Source: Mycolicibacterium sarraceniae (GTDB lineage: Bacteria > Actinomycetota > Actinomycetes > Mycobacteriales > Mycobacteriaceae). From it: a DNA stretch of 64,000 bases. The notes below the pieces were generated by a model. That model saw nothing but the letters and a program-made list of their open reading frames with translations, was not told where the DNA came from and ran no database searches. Below, in pieces: positions 8,930 through 17,372 of the stretch. The stretch is from NCBI RefSeq assembly GCF_010731875.1, contig NZ_AP022595.1:2604001-2668000 (forward strand), read 5' to 3'. Position 1 is the stretch's first letter. Each line of letters starts with the position of its first letter. The position numbers were made by a program, and so were the translations under genes.

Positions 8930-10379
8930 ATCAAGCCAGTTGCACGACTATTTCGAGCCTTCGGAGACGGCCGAGTCGCGTGCGCTGCTGACCAGCATCT
9001 GTAGCTCCGCCAGGGCCGAGAATCAGGACGCCGCCAGGAAGCTGGCCGCGACGGCGGAGCTGTTCGAATTGCGGCGTCGCGAACGCGGCGAGCGAGAGGA
9101 CTGGGCGGTTGACACCTGGGCGGCGGTCGGGGCCGAGTTAGCCGCCGCGCTCCGGGTCAACCTTGGCAAGGCCGGCAGCTATATGACCTACGGCCTGGCC
9201 ATGCGGCAGCTGCCTGAAGTCGCCGCGGTGTTCCTGGCCGGGGAGATCGATATGCGGATGTTCCAAACGGTCGTGTTCCGCACCGGCCTCATCACCGATG
9301 AGGCGGTCTTGGCCGAAGTCGACCGCAAGCTGGCCGGGCGGGCGGCCCGGTGGCCGTCGATGACCGACGGGAAATTGGCATCCGAAATCGATCGCCTCGT
9401 CATCAAGCACGACCCTGACGCCGTGCGTCGCCGCCGCAACCGCGCCAAGGACCGCGAGGTGATCGTCTCCGATGACATGGATGGCTGCACCGAAATCATC
9501 GCGCGGGTGTACTCCACCGATGCCCAGGCGTTCGATCAACGACTCGACGCGATGGCCAACACGGTGTGCGAGGCCGACCCTAGAACCAAGGAGCAGCGCC
9601 GTGCCGACGCCTACGGTGCACTGGCTGCTCGCGCCGATCGGTTGGCCTGCCAATGCGGCGAGGCGAACTGCCCTGCGGCTGGCAAGCCGGCCCCGGGGCC
9701 TATCGTCATCCACGTCGTCGCCGACGAAGCGACCCTGCAAGGTCGCTCCGATAACCCGGCACATGTGTTGGGTGCCAACACCTTGATCCCCGGTGAGCTG
9801 CTGCTGGAGCTGGCCAAACATGCCAAGCTGAGCCCCCTGATCCACCCGGTCGACCTCCCACCGGAGTCCGGCTACCGCCCCTCCCGTGCGTTGGCCGACT
9901 TCGTGCGCGCCCGCGATCTCACCTGCCGCGGCCCGGGCTGTGACAAGCCCGCCACACAATGCGATCTGGACCATACGGTTCCGCACCCGTACGGCCCGAC
10001 GCACGCCGGCAATCTCAAATCCCTTTGCCGTCACTGCCACATTCTCAAAACCTTCTGGGGTTGGCGCGACAGGCAATTGGCAGACGGCACAATTATCTGG
10101 TCGCTGCCCGGGCAGCAAACGTATGTCACCACGCCGGGCAGTGCCTTGCTGTTCCCCTCCCTGATGGCCCCGACCCCGGCTCCGCAGGGGCCACCGATCG
10201 CCGTGTCGGACGGTGATCGAACCGTCCAGATGCCGCGGCGCAAGACCACGAGGGCGCAAAACCGTGCGAAATACATCGCTGACGAGCGGTGCCTTAATCG
10301 CGCTGAGCGGACCGTCCGCCACAGCGCATTGTTGGGCTCCGCGCGACCCGCAAACGACCACGACCCACCGCCCTTTTAA
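8922..10379 (+). CDS. DUF222 / HNH endonuclease, 13E12 repeat family
   Basis: This 485-aa protein combines an N-terminal DUF222 region with a C-terminal HNH domain (CRGPGCDKPATQCDLDH, then NLKSLCRHCHILKT, roughly residues 335-385), with both Cys pairs and the central His for metal and catalysis. It belongs to the multicopy mycobacterial 13E12 family. The biological role is unsettled; HNH fusions suggest a DNA nuclease, sometimes linked to mobile DNA. The LexA box over the start codon implies SOS control. ATG 8922 is chosen over 8889 because of that box and the family-like start MFGSSQL. Confidence 0.9.
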   Translation: MFGSSQLHDYFEPSETAESRALLTSICSSARAENQDAARKLAATAELFELRRRERGEREDWAVDTWAAVGAELAAALRVNLGKAGSYMTYGLAMRQLPEVAAVFLAGEIDMRMFQTVVFRTGLITDEAVLAEVDRKLAGRAARWPSMTDGKLASEIDRLVIKHDPDAVRRRRNRAKDREVIVSDDMDGCTEIIARVYSTDAQAFDQRLDAMANTVCEADPRTKEQRRADAYGALAARADRLACQCGEANCPAAGKPAPGPIVIHVVADEATLQGRSDNPAHVLGANTLIPGELLLELAKHAKLSPLIHPVDLPPESGYRPSRALADFVRARDLTCRGPGCDKPATQCDLDHTVPHPYGPTHAGNLKSLCRHCHILKTFWGWRDRQLADGTIIWSLPGQQTYVTTPGSALLFPSLMAPTPAPQGPPIAVSDGDRTVQMPRRKTTRAQNRAKYIADERCLNRAERTVRHSALLGSARPANDHDPPPF

Positions 10380-10418
10380 GGGCTCTGGCAAAGGGCTGTG
10401 ATTTTGGGCGGGTCCGCA

Positions 10419-10424
10419 TACCAT
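10419..10424 (+). promoter_or_regulatory. -10 box for DUF4436 gene
   Basis: TACCAT, 7 nt before GTG 10432, fits a leaderless TANNNT promoter. Confidence 0.5.
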
Positions 10425-10431
10425 TCCCCGC

Positions 10432-11328
10432 GTGACCCCGACCCACGCTGAGCCGGCGACCCCGGCTCCCGCCGCCAAGCGCGGTAAGACCGTCGGCATC
10501 CTCGTGGCGCTGGTAGTGGGGCTTGCCTACATCGTCACCTTGTTCGGCTACTGGTGGCTGTCCGGTTCCGCCAAGGAGCTCGAGGCGTCCGGGGAGGGCA
10601 ACGGATCCGAGACGACGGTCCTCATCACGCTGCAGACGCTGCGTACCGTCGACTACAAGGTTGATGCCAAAGTACTTGTCATCCCGGCAGACTCCCTCCT
10701 CGACGAGAAGTTGGACACCCTCAAGGAAGGCATTGCGGTCCGCTTGCACCCGTGGAATTCTCTGGGAGAGTTGAAGTTTCCGGCAGGTGCGGCACCGGCA
10801 TAGGTAACGACAACCATCGATGTCGACGGTGATGTGAACACCTGGCCGTTCGATCGCTATGAGACACCAGGCATCAGCGCTGACTTGCTGGTCGGTGAGG
10901 GTGAGGATCGCAAGATCATCCCGGCCAAGATTCAGATCGCCGGCGCCCTGCAGGGCGGGGACCTGTCCAGTGAGCAGGTGGCACCGTCGCCCAACGCCAG
11001 GGGCGACGGTGACGCCACCCAGGTCACCTTCAGCCGCGCGCTCGGCCCGCTGGCCTTCGACCTCGGCATCGTCATCGTTCTGCTCACGCTGCCGACGATC
11101 GCCATCTTCACCTCGATATTGGTGATCACCCGGCGCAAGCAATTCCAGATGCCGTTCGCCACCTGGTATGCCGCAATGTTGTTCGCCATCGTGCCGCTGC
11201 GCAATATCCTGCCCGGCGCTCCGCCTCCGGGAGCCTGGATCGATATGGCCTTGGTGCTGTGGGTTATCGTCGCGCTGGTCGCCGCAACGGTGATGGTCGT
11301 CATCTCCTGGTTCAACCAGGTCGACTGA
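10432..11328 (+). pseudogene. DUF4436 membrane protein gene interrupted by one in-frame amber codon
   Basis: The frame runs from GTG 10432 to TGA at 11326-11328 and is broken only by TAG at 10801-10803. Before it lie an N-terminal membrane segment (about residues 19-42) and LHPWNSLGELKFPAG. After it, in the same frame, comes TTTIDVDGDVNTWPFDRYETP, then helices GIVIVLLTLPTIAIFTSIL, TWYAAMLFAIVPLRNILPG and MALVLWVIVALVAATVMVV. Together they match the complete DUF4436 family layout of about 300 residues. The single nonsense codon suggests recent inactivation, a sequencing error, or read-through. Confidence 0.85.
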
Positions 11329-11360
11329 GCCGCGACAGCATCGATCAGTTTTTCTGATCG

Positions 11361-12050
11361 CTGTGGAACAACTTCGGCGACGATCGACCTCTCGAAGTGT
11401 AGTGCGCCATCGCGCACCGCGCCTTCGCCCTAGGCGTGATCCACTTCGATGCGGCCAACAATCACGGTCCCCCGGCTGGATCGGAAGAGCCCAATTTCGG
11501 GCGCATTCTCGCCGAAGGCTGGCTACGACATGTCCGAGGGGCCCCACGTCGAGTGGGGGTCGCGGGAGACGATGCTCTCCTCACTCGACCAATCCCTGTC
11601 GCGCCTGAACGTCGACTACGTCGATATCTTCTGTTCACACCGACCCGACCCCAAGACGCCCATCGAAGAGACCATGGGGCCTTAGCCCGCGCTGTACGGT
11701 AGGGCAAGGCGCTCTATGTCGGCATCTCGAACTACGATCCGGACGAAACCCGTTTCGCTGCTGCCGCTCTCAGGGCAGAGGGCGTGCCTCTGACGATCCA
11801 CCACCCCTGCTACAACATGTTCGATGGTGCCCCGGAGCAGGGCCTGCTGACATCGCGCGACCTCAACGGGGTTCCGGCCGGCTCGCGAGCCAGTGTGGGC
11901 CGCTGGATGACGGAGGCCAACATCTCTGAGGTCTCTCTGGAGCGAGCCCGTGGTCTCAACTCCATAGCGCAACAACGCGGCCAAGCACTTGCGGAGCTGG
12001 CGATTGCCTGGGTACTTCTTCAGCCCGCGGCAGCCACAGTAGCCTCAGTC
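11361..12050 (+). pseudogene. Decayed aldo-keto reductase gene (YghZ-like)
   Basis: Conceptual pieces in three frames rebuild most of a YghZ-type aldo-keto reductase: LWNNFGDDRPLE, TAG at 11400-11402, AFALGVIHFDAANNHGPP with the catalytic Asp but His replacing the usual Tyr, then SRETMLSSLDQSLSRLNVD, YVDIFCSHRPDPKTPIEET, GKALYVGISNYDPDETR, TIHHPCYNMFD, GVPAGSRASVGRWMTEAN and AQQRGQALAELAIAWVLLQ. The N-terminal 20 or so residues and a segment between YNMFDGAPEQ and GLLTSRDLNG are missing. The 3' end runs into the permease gene on the other strand. Confidence 0.85.
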
Positions 12051-13171
12051 TCGGCCCGAAGGCGGCGTCGGAACATCCGGCGGTGCCTTTCTGGTGGCTC
12101 ATGCACGGTCATCTCGACGCCCTTGTACACGGCCAGGTACACCGAGATCGTCGTGACGATGATGATCATCAGCACCGGGCCCAGCACGATGCCCCAGAAG
12201 CCGAACATCGCGATACCCGAGAACACCGCCAGCAGCATGAGCGCCGGATCCAGCCGGGCCTCACGTGGCACCAGGATGGGCCGCAAGAAGTTGTCGACGT
12301 TGGTGACGCCGATGACGTGGAACAGCACCACGAACAGCCCGCCGCCGATGTTGCCGAACAACATCATCCCGATGCCGAACGGGATGGTGACGATGCCGCT
12401 GCCCAACGGGATCACCGACAGCGCGGTCAAAAAGATCGCGAAGATGAAGAACCCTTGGTGGAAGCCGCCGAGGTAGATCGACGCCGCACCCAGCAGACCC
12501 TGAACCAGAGCGATGATGAACTGGCCCTTGACGGTTCCCTTCACCATCGCGCCCATCTTGGCCAGATAGAGGTCGGTGACTTCCTCGCCCAACGGGTTGA
12601 GCCGGCGGATCAACAGCAGCAGCTGTTCGGAGTTGGTCAGTAGCGAAATCAGCACATAGAGGAAGATGATCGCCGAGGTGATCACGCCGATCACGCCACC
12701 CGCGGCACCTTGCAGCGTGTGCAGCAGCCAGCGCCCGAGATTTTGCGAAACGGTGATCATCGTGTCGCGCAACGAGTCGGTGGTGACGGAGAAGTGCCCG
12801 AACGGCAGTTTGGCCAGCGCCTGATTCGTATATGTCAGCGCCTGATTGCCGACCGTGGACATGTCCGCGGTCTGCACCCAGTCCGCAACGTGCATCACCA
12901 TGTGCGAAATCTGAAGCACGGCAAGCGTTAACAGTGCGCCAACGGGAATGATGACCGTGGCCAGCGCGGCCAGCACGGTCAGCGTCGCCGACAACCCGGA
13001 CCCGAACCGGCGCCGGCACCGGTTGTACAGCGGGGAGAACAGGTAGGCGACGACGGCCGCGATCACGACCAGGATGAAATAGTGCCGCAGGAAATACGCC
13101 CCCAACACCAGGGCGAGCACGGTGATGATCGCCAGTGCGCGCTTCTGGGTGACGGTGAATTCGGTGTTCAC
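12020..13171 (-). CDS. AI-2E family transporter (Rv1101c-like)
   Basis: This 383-aa multi-spanning membrane protein has an N-terminal pair of helices (LAIITVLALVLGAYFLRHYF), a long soluble loop and a C-terminal helical bundle with the family segment LGSGIVTIPFGIGMMLFGN. The AI-2E family comprises exporters and cation/proton antiporters. Direct autoinducer transport is not implied. GTG 13171 lies 4 nt after the SDR stop, so it is the third gene of the epimerase-SDR-permease operon led by a KstR-type operator. Confidence 0.88.
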   Translation of the reverse strand: MNTEFTVTQKRALAIITVLALVLGAYFLRHYFILVVIAAVVAYLFSPLYNRCRRRFGSGLSATLTVLAALATVIIPVGALLTLAVLQISHMVMHVADWVQTADMSTVGNQALTYTNQALAKLPFGHFSVTTDSLRDTMITVSQNLGRWLLHTLQGAAGGVIGVITSAIIFLYVLISLLTNSEQLLLLIRRLNPLGEEVTDLYLAKMGAMVKGTVKGQFIIALVQGLLGAASIYLGGFHQGFFIFAIFLTALSVIPLGSGIVTIPFGIGMMLFGNIGGGLFVVLFHVIGVTNVDNFLRPILVPREARLDPALMLLAVFSGIAMFGFWGIVLGPVLMIIIVTTISVYLAVYKGVEMTVHEPPERHRRMFRRRLRAETEATVAAAG

Positions 13172-13175
13172 CGGA

Positions 13176-13949
13176 CTACTGATTCATTAGCCGAGTCAGG
13201 TGCGCCGCAATGTTGGGGTAGCGCTTGAGGTGTGCGCCGCCGTTGAGGTCAAGGATCTCGCCGGTGAGCCATGACGATTGCGGTGAACACAGGAACGCCA
13301 CCGCGTCGGCGATGTCCTGCGGCGTACCCGCACGGCCCAGCGCGGTGTTCTCGACGTACTCATCGACGACACCGGGCACCACGGCGGCGCCCTCGGTCAG
13401 TGGGGTGTGGACGAAGCCGGGTGCGACGGCGTTGACTCGGATGCCGCACGGGCCCAACTCCAGGGCCGCCACCTGCGTCAGCATCGACAGCCCGGCTTTG
13501 GCCGCGCAGTAGGCGCTCATCCCGATCGCCGGCTGGCGCGCGTTGAGCGATGTCAGCGATACCAAAGCGCCGCCCTCGCCCAGATGTCGCCCGGCGTGCT
13601 TGATCACGATGAACGCACCGTTGAGGCAGACGTCGACCACCGACCGGAACTGCTCGGTGTCCAGTTCGGTGATCACCCCGAACCCGCTGAACCCCGCGCA
13701 GTTCACCACGATGTGCAGCCCACCTTCGCGGGCCACCACATCGTCGAAAAGTGTTGCCACCGAAGCTTCGTCGGTCACCTCGACAGCCGCCCAGGTGTGC
13801 GGCTCGCCCAGTGTCGAGGCCCGTTCTTGGGCCAACTCGGTGTTGCGGTCGGCGATCGTCACCCGCACGCCCTTCGCCGCCAGCGTCTGAGCCGTCGCCC
13901 AGCCGATGCCCGAGGCACCTCCGATGATTATCGCCACCTGTTCGGTCAT
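13176..13949 (-). CDS. Short-chain dehydrogenase/reductase
   Basis: This 257-aa classical SDR has the NAD(P)-binding motif GGASGIG near residue 10, NNAG-like NCAGFSG near 88, the catalytic SLTSLNARQPA Ser region and YCAAK near 147. DRNT after strand 2 suggests NAD(H) preference. The start ATG overlaps the stop of the upstream epimerase by 4 nt (ATGA), indicating translational coupling. The operon sits behind a KstR-type operator, so a steroid or lipid alcohol substrate is plausible but unproven. Confidence 0.9.
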   Translation of the reverse strand: MTEQVAIIIGGASGIGWATAQTLAAKGVRVTIADRNTELAQERASTLGEPHTWAAVEVTDEASVATLFDDVVAREGGLHIVVNCAGFSGFGVITELDTEQFRSVVDVCLNGAFIVIKHAGRHLGEGGALVSLTSLNARQPAIGMSAYCAAKAGLSMLTQVAALELGPCGIRVNAVAPGFVHTPLTEGAAVVPGVVDEYVENTALGRAGTPQDIADAVAFLCSPQSSWLTGEILDLNGGAHLKRYPNIAAHLTRLMNQ

Positions 13950-15013
13950 GACACCTTCCCGTCGTTATCTGGAGCACCCCACTTGCGCCGCACCGCCTCC
14001 CATGGGTTGCCGTAGCCGGGTGGCTGACCATAGTAGAGCGATTGACGTTTGAGGTACTCGCGGGCGATCGGCGCGATCACCCGGAATACATAGCGTTTCC
14101 AACCCACCTTGTTCGCGGTTTCGGTCAACATCTGCGGCCACGAATAGTGCTGATGCTTGAGCACCGCCTGCGCGGTTGCCGTGTCCATCCAGTCGGTGGC
14201 GAACCAGCCCTCGTCATCCTCAGGGTTGCCCTCACGTCCCGGCGGTAGCGCACCGACCAGGCCCATCGCCGCGGAGGTGGACTGCCCGATGTCGCCCTGG
14301 CGCAGCCGGTGGCTGTCGTCGCCGCCGATCAGCAGTGTCTGGCCCAGCACATCGGCGGTGGCGGCCGCCGCGAAGGCGAAGGCCACGTCGCGCACGTCGA
14401 CGGTCTGCAGCCGCCCGTCGGTGGGCAGCACACCTTCGAAGAAGATCAGGTTGGGGTCCATCCCCAGGTTGGGTTCGGTGGTCAGCACCCCGCCCAGTCG
14501 CAGGATCACCCAGTCCAGGCTGGAGGCTCGTACGATCGTCTCGGCCTCGACCTTGTGCTTGCCGTAGTTGTCGTACGGATTCATCGGGGTCTGTGCGGTG
14601 AGCACGTCGGGATTCGTGTACGGATTGCGCGGCCCGTAGACGGCGATGCTCGACGCCTGCACTAGCCGTGGCGGGTTGGAGTGTCCCTCAGCGGCTTTCA
14701 CCAGATTGGCGGTGGCTCCCACGTTGACCTTGTAGGCCAGCGCCGGCTTGGCATAACACAGCGGCGGGATCACCGCGGCCAGGTGGATGACGGCGGCGGG
14801 GGAGACCTCACCCAGCAGCTTCTCGACGGCGGCGGGGTCGGTGAGGTCCGCCCAGCGCACCTGCACCCCCGGCGGCAGATCGGCGGCGGCCTTGCGGGTC
14901 GCCTCGGTGTCGAGATCGGTGGCGACCACGTGACGGCCGGCAGCCGCCAACTGCGTGACCGTCGCGCTTCCCACCAACCCGAATGCGCCGGTTACCAGCA
15001 CAGCGTCGGACAT
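13946..15013 (-). CDS. NAD-dependent epimerase/dehydratase (extended SDR)
   Basis: This 355-aa extended SDR shows GAFGLVGSA near residue 9, DLD after strand 2 (NAD-type), and YGKHK as the catalytic Tyr-Lys pair. Its C-terminal region (GWKRYVFRVIAPIAREYLKR) resembles the steroid dehydrogenase/epimerase branch rather than sugar epimerases. It is the first gene of a three-gene operon. GGGAAGGGAG precedes ATG 15013, and a palindromic KstR-type operator lies 17 bp upstream. Substrate unknown; a steroid or fatty derivative is inferred from regulation. Confidence 0.88.
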   Translation of the reverse strand: MSDAVLVTGAFGLVGSATVTQLAAAGRHVVATDLDTEATRKAAADLPPGVQVRWADLTDPAAVEKLLGEVSPAAVIHLAAVIPPLCYAKPALAYKVNVGATANLVKAAEGHSNPPRLVQASSIAVYGPRNPYTNPDVLTAQTPMNPYDNYGKHKVEAETIVRASSLDWVILRLGGVLTTEPNLGMDPNLIFFEGVLPTDGRLQTVDVRDVAFAFAAAATADVLGQTLLIGGDDSHRLRQGDIGQSTSAAMGLVGALPPGREGNPEDDEGWFATDWMDTATAQAVLKHQHYSWPQMLTETANKVGWKRYVFRVIAPIAREYLKRQSLYYGQPPGYGNPWEAVRRKWGAPDNDGKVS

Positions 15014-15029
15014 GAGCTCCCTTCCCGCG

Positions 15030-15043
15030 TAGAACGCGTTCTA
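15030..15043. promoter_or_regulatory. KstR-type operator upstream of epimerase/SDR operon
   Basis: TAGAACGCGTTCTA is a perfect 14-bp palindrome fitting TNNAACNNGTTNNA, the published mycobacterial KstR site. It lies 17 bp before the epimerase start on the minus strand. KstR represses sterol-catabolism genes until a CoA-linked sterol intermediate accumulates. An identical copy occurs at 33704. Confidence 0.85.
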
Positions 15044-15068
15044 GTCAAGCACGGGCGACGGATCGGGC

Positions 15069-15137
15069 CTACCGCTTCACGCAGCGGAAGCCGATGTGGC
15101 TCATGCCGGTGCCGATCATCTCCGGCCGCGTTCTGGT
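15069..15137 (-). pseudogene. C-terminal relic of a formylglycine-generating enzyme gene
   Basis: The last 22 codons before TAG (15069-15071) read RPEMIGTGMSHIGFRCVKR at their end. The GFRC ending with a preceding small/Ser-rich turn is typical of the C-terminus of formylglycine-generating (sulfatase-modifying) enzymes. No other part of such a gene is present. It directly follows a decayed sulfatase gene on the same strand, its usual functional partner. Confidence 0.55.
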
Positions 15138-15501
15138 GCCACCGTGTCGACCGCACGCGCCAGGAACTCGTTGAGCTTCTTGACGATCTCGTCGATGGCG
15201 TATCCCAGCGGTGTGCGCAACTTGGCTATCGTGGGATCTTCGGCGGCCCAACCGATATCGACACCAGGGACTCCGACTTTGCTCATTCCGGTGCGGTACA
15301 CGCTTTGGCCGCTGATGAACGCCGCGCGTCCGGCCGTGCAATTCTGCTCGCCGTGAGAATCAGTGAAGCGCATTCCCTCGGCGCCGATGCGATCGATGTT
15401 GGGGTGCGGTACCCCATCATGGCGTCGCGGTAGCAGCGCAGGTTGCTGATGCCGATGTCATCGCCCCAGATGACCGGGATGTTGGGCTTTCCGTCAGGCA
15501 T
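15116..15501 (-). pseudogene. Internally deleted arylsulfatase gene
   Basis: The first frame (from ATG 15501) gives [10 protein letters not shown], with metal-binding Asp residues, then [16 protein letters not shown]. After a frameshift near 15390 a second frame gives [19 protein letters not shown], containing the sulfatase signature C-T-A-G-R whose Cys becomes formylglycine, then [19 protein letters not shown]. After LGYA the sequence jumps to what looks like the protein's C-terminus (IDEIVKKLNEFL). About 130 codons remain of roughly 500 or more. Confidence 0.85.
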
Positions 15502-15571
15502 ATTCCGACGCTAGGCCAACCGTGCAGAGGAGTGAGCGCTTCTCACGAACAATGCACGAATCGGGACAGGC

Positions 15572-15577
15572 TACGCT
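15572..15577 (+). promoter_or_regulatory. -10 box for lipoprotein gene
   Basis: TACGCT lies 6 nt before ATG 15584, consistent with leaderless transcription. Confidence 0.5.
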
Positions 15578-15583
15578 CGGGGC

Positions 15584-16003
15584 ATGCAGTGGCGCGGCGG
15601 TCTGATGGTCTTCTCGCTGGCCGCTTTGCTGGCCGGCTGTGGGGGCCATGTTTTCCACGGTGCGGGCGGGACGGTGCCGGGTGCTCCGGTGATGCTCAAC
15701 GACATTTCCGTCGCCGCGCTGCTGGACGCCTTCGGGAAAGCGAACCTGCCTGCGGTGAACCCGCGGGATGCGACATCGGCGAAATGTCCGGAAATCGGCT
15801 GTGTGCAGGCAACCGACACCGACACGGTCACGCTCCTGAAATTCCCGAGCACCGGCCGTGCCGAGCTCTACGCCGCCGGGGTGCGCGACATGCTTCAGGT
15901 CGAGGACGTCGTGGTGGTGTATGCCCCGACGGTCAGCGGCGAGCAGAAGACCGCTTACGGAACGGTCGTTAAGCACGCGATGCTGACACCCGCCAATCCA
16001 TAG
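15584..16003 (+). CDS. Hypothetical lipoprotein, 139 aa
   Basis: The N-terminus has a charged start, a hydrophobic core and a lipobox LLAGC (Cys near residue 19), marking an exported lipid-anchored protein. The mature part includes VMLNDISVAALLDAFGKANL, two cysteines in AKCPEIGC and TLLKFPSTGRAELYA, ending near a conserved-looking VEDVVVVYAP. The family is not named here, but the composition and leaderless promoter support a real gene. It converges with the steroid dehydrogenase gene 12 bp away. Confidence 0.8.
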   Translation: MQWRGGLMVFSLAALLAGCGGHVFHGAGGTVPGAPVMLNDISVAALLDAFGKANLPAVNPRDATSAKCPEIGCVQATDTDTVTLLKFPSTGRAELYAAGVRDMLQVEDVVVVYAPTVSGEQKTAYGTVVKHAMLTPANP

Positions 16004-16015
16004 ATTGCGGCCGTA

Positions 16016-17077
16016 CTAGCCCTTCATCTCGGCGTACAGCTGCGTGTAGTAGGGCAGGCATTCCTTGAGCGCTTGGTCGGTCGTGTACAGCGGCTGGTAA
16101 CCGAGGTCGCGACGGGCCTTGTCGATGGAGAAATAGTTGTCGATCGACACTCGTTCCACCGCAAGCGGTTCCAGCGGCGGTTGGGGGAGTCCGAACTTGA
16201 AGTGCAACCATTGCCAACCGGACAGCGCGGCGTGAACCACTGCACCGGGAATCCAGAACGTCGGCCACTTCTCACCGCAGGCCTCGACCACCGGACGGGA
16301 GAAGTCGAACATATTGATCGGTTCGCCGTCGTTGATGAAGTACGCCTGGCCGGGCGCGCTGCCACCGGGCACCAAATGCTCTGCGGCCAGGATGAATCCA
16401 TGCACAAGGTTGTGTACATAGGAGTTGTCCAGCTTGGCGTCCTTGTTGCCGACCAGAACCTTGACGTGCCCGGCGATCACCCGCTCGAACAACTTGCGGA
16501 ACATCGTCTGGTCGCCGCGGCCCCAGATGCCGCTCGGGCGGATCGAACAGGTCAGCAGGCCGTCCGCACCGTTCTGGCTGAGCACGAACTTCTCGGCCAC
16601 CACCTTGGTCTCGGTGTACAGATCGTTGAATCGCGCCGTGTACGGCAGGGTTTCGTCGCCGTTGACGATGCGCTGGCCACCCATGACCACGCTGTTGGAC
16701 GCGGTGTACACGAAGCGCTTGACGCCGGCCGCCCGTCCGGCCTGCACCAGATTCTTGGTGCCGCCGACGTTGACGTCGAAGCTGCGCTTGCGGTACTCGT
16801 CGGTGACCGAGGCCCCGCCCATGAGATCGATGATCGCTGCGGTGTGGAAGATCGTGTCGATCCCCTCGACCGCGGCGGCGACGGTGGCGGTGTCACAGAT
16901 ATCGCCCTGGAGCACCTCGAGACGCTCATGCGGCGGCAGCGACGAGGCCGCCCGGTCGAAGGCGCGCACGAAATGTCCGCGCTCGAGCAGCTCGGTCACC
17001 AGATTGGCACCGACGAACCCAGCGCCGCCGGTCACTAGGACGCGGCCGAGGTCAGTCGTCAACGTGGCATCTCCCAT
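16016..17077 (-). CDS. hsd: 3beta-hydroxysteroid dehydrogenase (Rv1106c-like)
   Basis: This 353-aa 3beta-HSD/isomerase family protein oxidises the 3beta-hydroxyl of cholesterol and similar sterols to the 3-keto-4-ene using NAD. It shows GGAGFVGANL near residue 16, HTAAIIDLMGG and the catalytic YTETK near 154. The ATG at 17077 is fixed by the -10 box TATCCT 7 nt upstream; a longer frame to 17176 would run through the promoter and operator. A KstR-type operator directly upstream agrees with a sterol role. The functional assignment follows the characterised M. tuberculosis orthologue. Confidence 0.93.
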   Translation of the reverse strand: MGDATLTTDLGRVLVTGGAGFVGANLVTELLERGHFVRAFDRAASSLPPHERLEVLQGDICDTATVAAAVEGIDTIFHTAAIIDLMGGASVTDEYRKRSFDVNVGGTKNLVQAGRAAGVKRFVYTASNSVVMGGQRIVNGDETLPYTARFNDLYTETKVVAEKFVLSQNGADGLLTCSIRPSGIWGRGDQTMFRKLFERVIAGHVKVLVGNKDAKLDNSYVHNLVHGFILAAEHLVPGGSAPGQAYFINDGEPINMFDFSRPVVEACGEKWPTFWIPGAVVHAALSGWQWLHFKFGLPQPPLEPLAVERVSIDNYFSIDKARRDLGYQPLYTTDQALKECLPYYTQLYAEMKG

Positions 17078-17084
17078 GGCGGCG

Positions 17085-17090
17085 AGGATA
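17085..17090 (-). promoter_or_regulatory. -10 box of hsd
   Basis: TATCCT on the minus strand ends 7 nt before ATG 17077, giving a leaderless promoter. The KstR-type site begins 3 bp further upstream, where bound repressor would block RNA polymerase. Confidence 0.6.
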
Positions 17091-17092
17091 AC

Positions 17093-17106
17093 TGAAACAC
17101 GTTCCA
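17093..17106. promoter_or_regulatory. KstR-type operator upstream of hsd
   Basis: TGAAACACGTTCCA on the plus strand fits TNNAACNNGTTNNA. It abuts the hsd -10 element, an arrangement suited to repression of a sterol dehydrogenase gene. Confidence 0.75.
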
Positions 17107-17141
17107 GTGTTCCAATATCTGAGGTTATCGGCCCGCGCGGA

Positions 17142-17372
17142 TCAGTCCCCGGCGTCCTCGCGCGCGCCCAACGCATCCTGAATGCGTTTGCGTGCCCCGG
17201 CTAAGTGCTCCTCGCAGCGTCGGGCCAGTTCCTCGCCGCGTTCCCAGAGTTGCAGCGACGAATCAAGATCGAGTCCGCCTTGCTCGAGCACCCGCACCAC
17301 ATCGACCAGCTCGTCTCGGCAATCTTCATAGCCGAGCTCACTAATAGGCTTCGCTTCGTCTGACTTACTCAT
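17142..17372 (-). CDS. xseB: Exodeoxyribonuclease VII small subunit
   Basis: This 76-aa helical protein matches XseB ([18 protein letters not shown], then [20 protein letters not shown]). Several copies bind each XseA subunit to form exonuclease VII, which degrades single-stranded DNA from both ends in repair. Its start overlaps the xseA stop by 4 nt, so the subunits are translationally coupled. Length is normal. Confidence 0.95.
   Translation of the reverse strand: MSKSDEAKPISELGYEDCRDELVDVVRVLEQGGLDLDSSLQLWERGEELARRCEEHLAGARKRIQDALGAREDAGD

Noticed and set aside
8922..10379. HNH gene as an insertion sequence or integrated element
   Set aside because: No inverted or target repeats were found at its ends; the 13E12 family is a normal chromosomal family in mycobacteria.
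16016..17176. Longer 386-aa version of the steroid dehydrogenase
   Set aside because: The extra 33 codons cover the KstR-type operator and -10 box and are not family-like.
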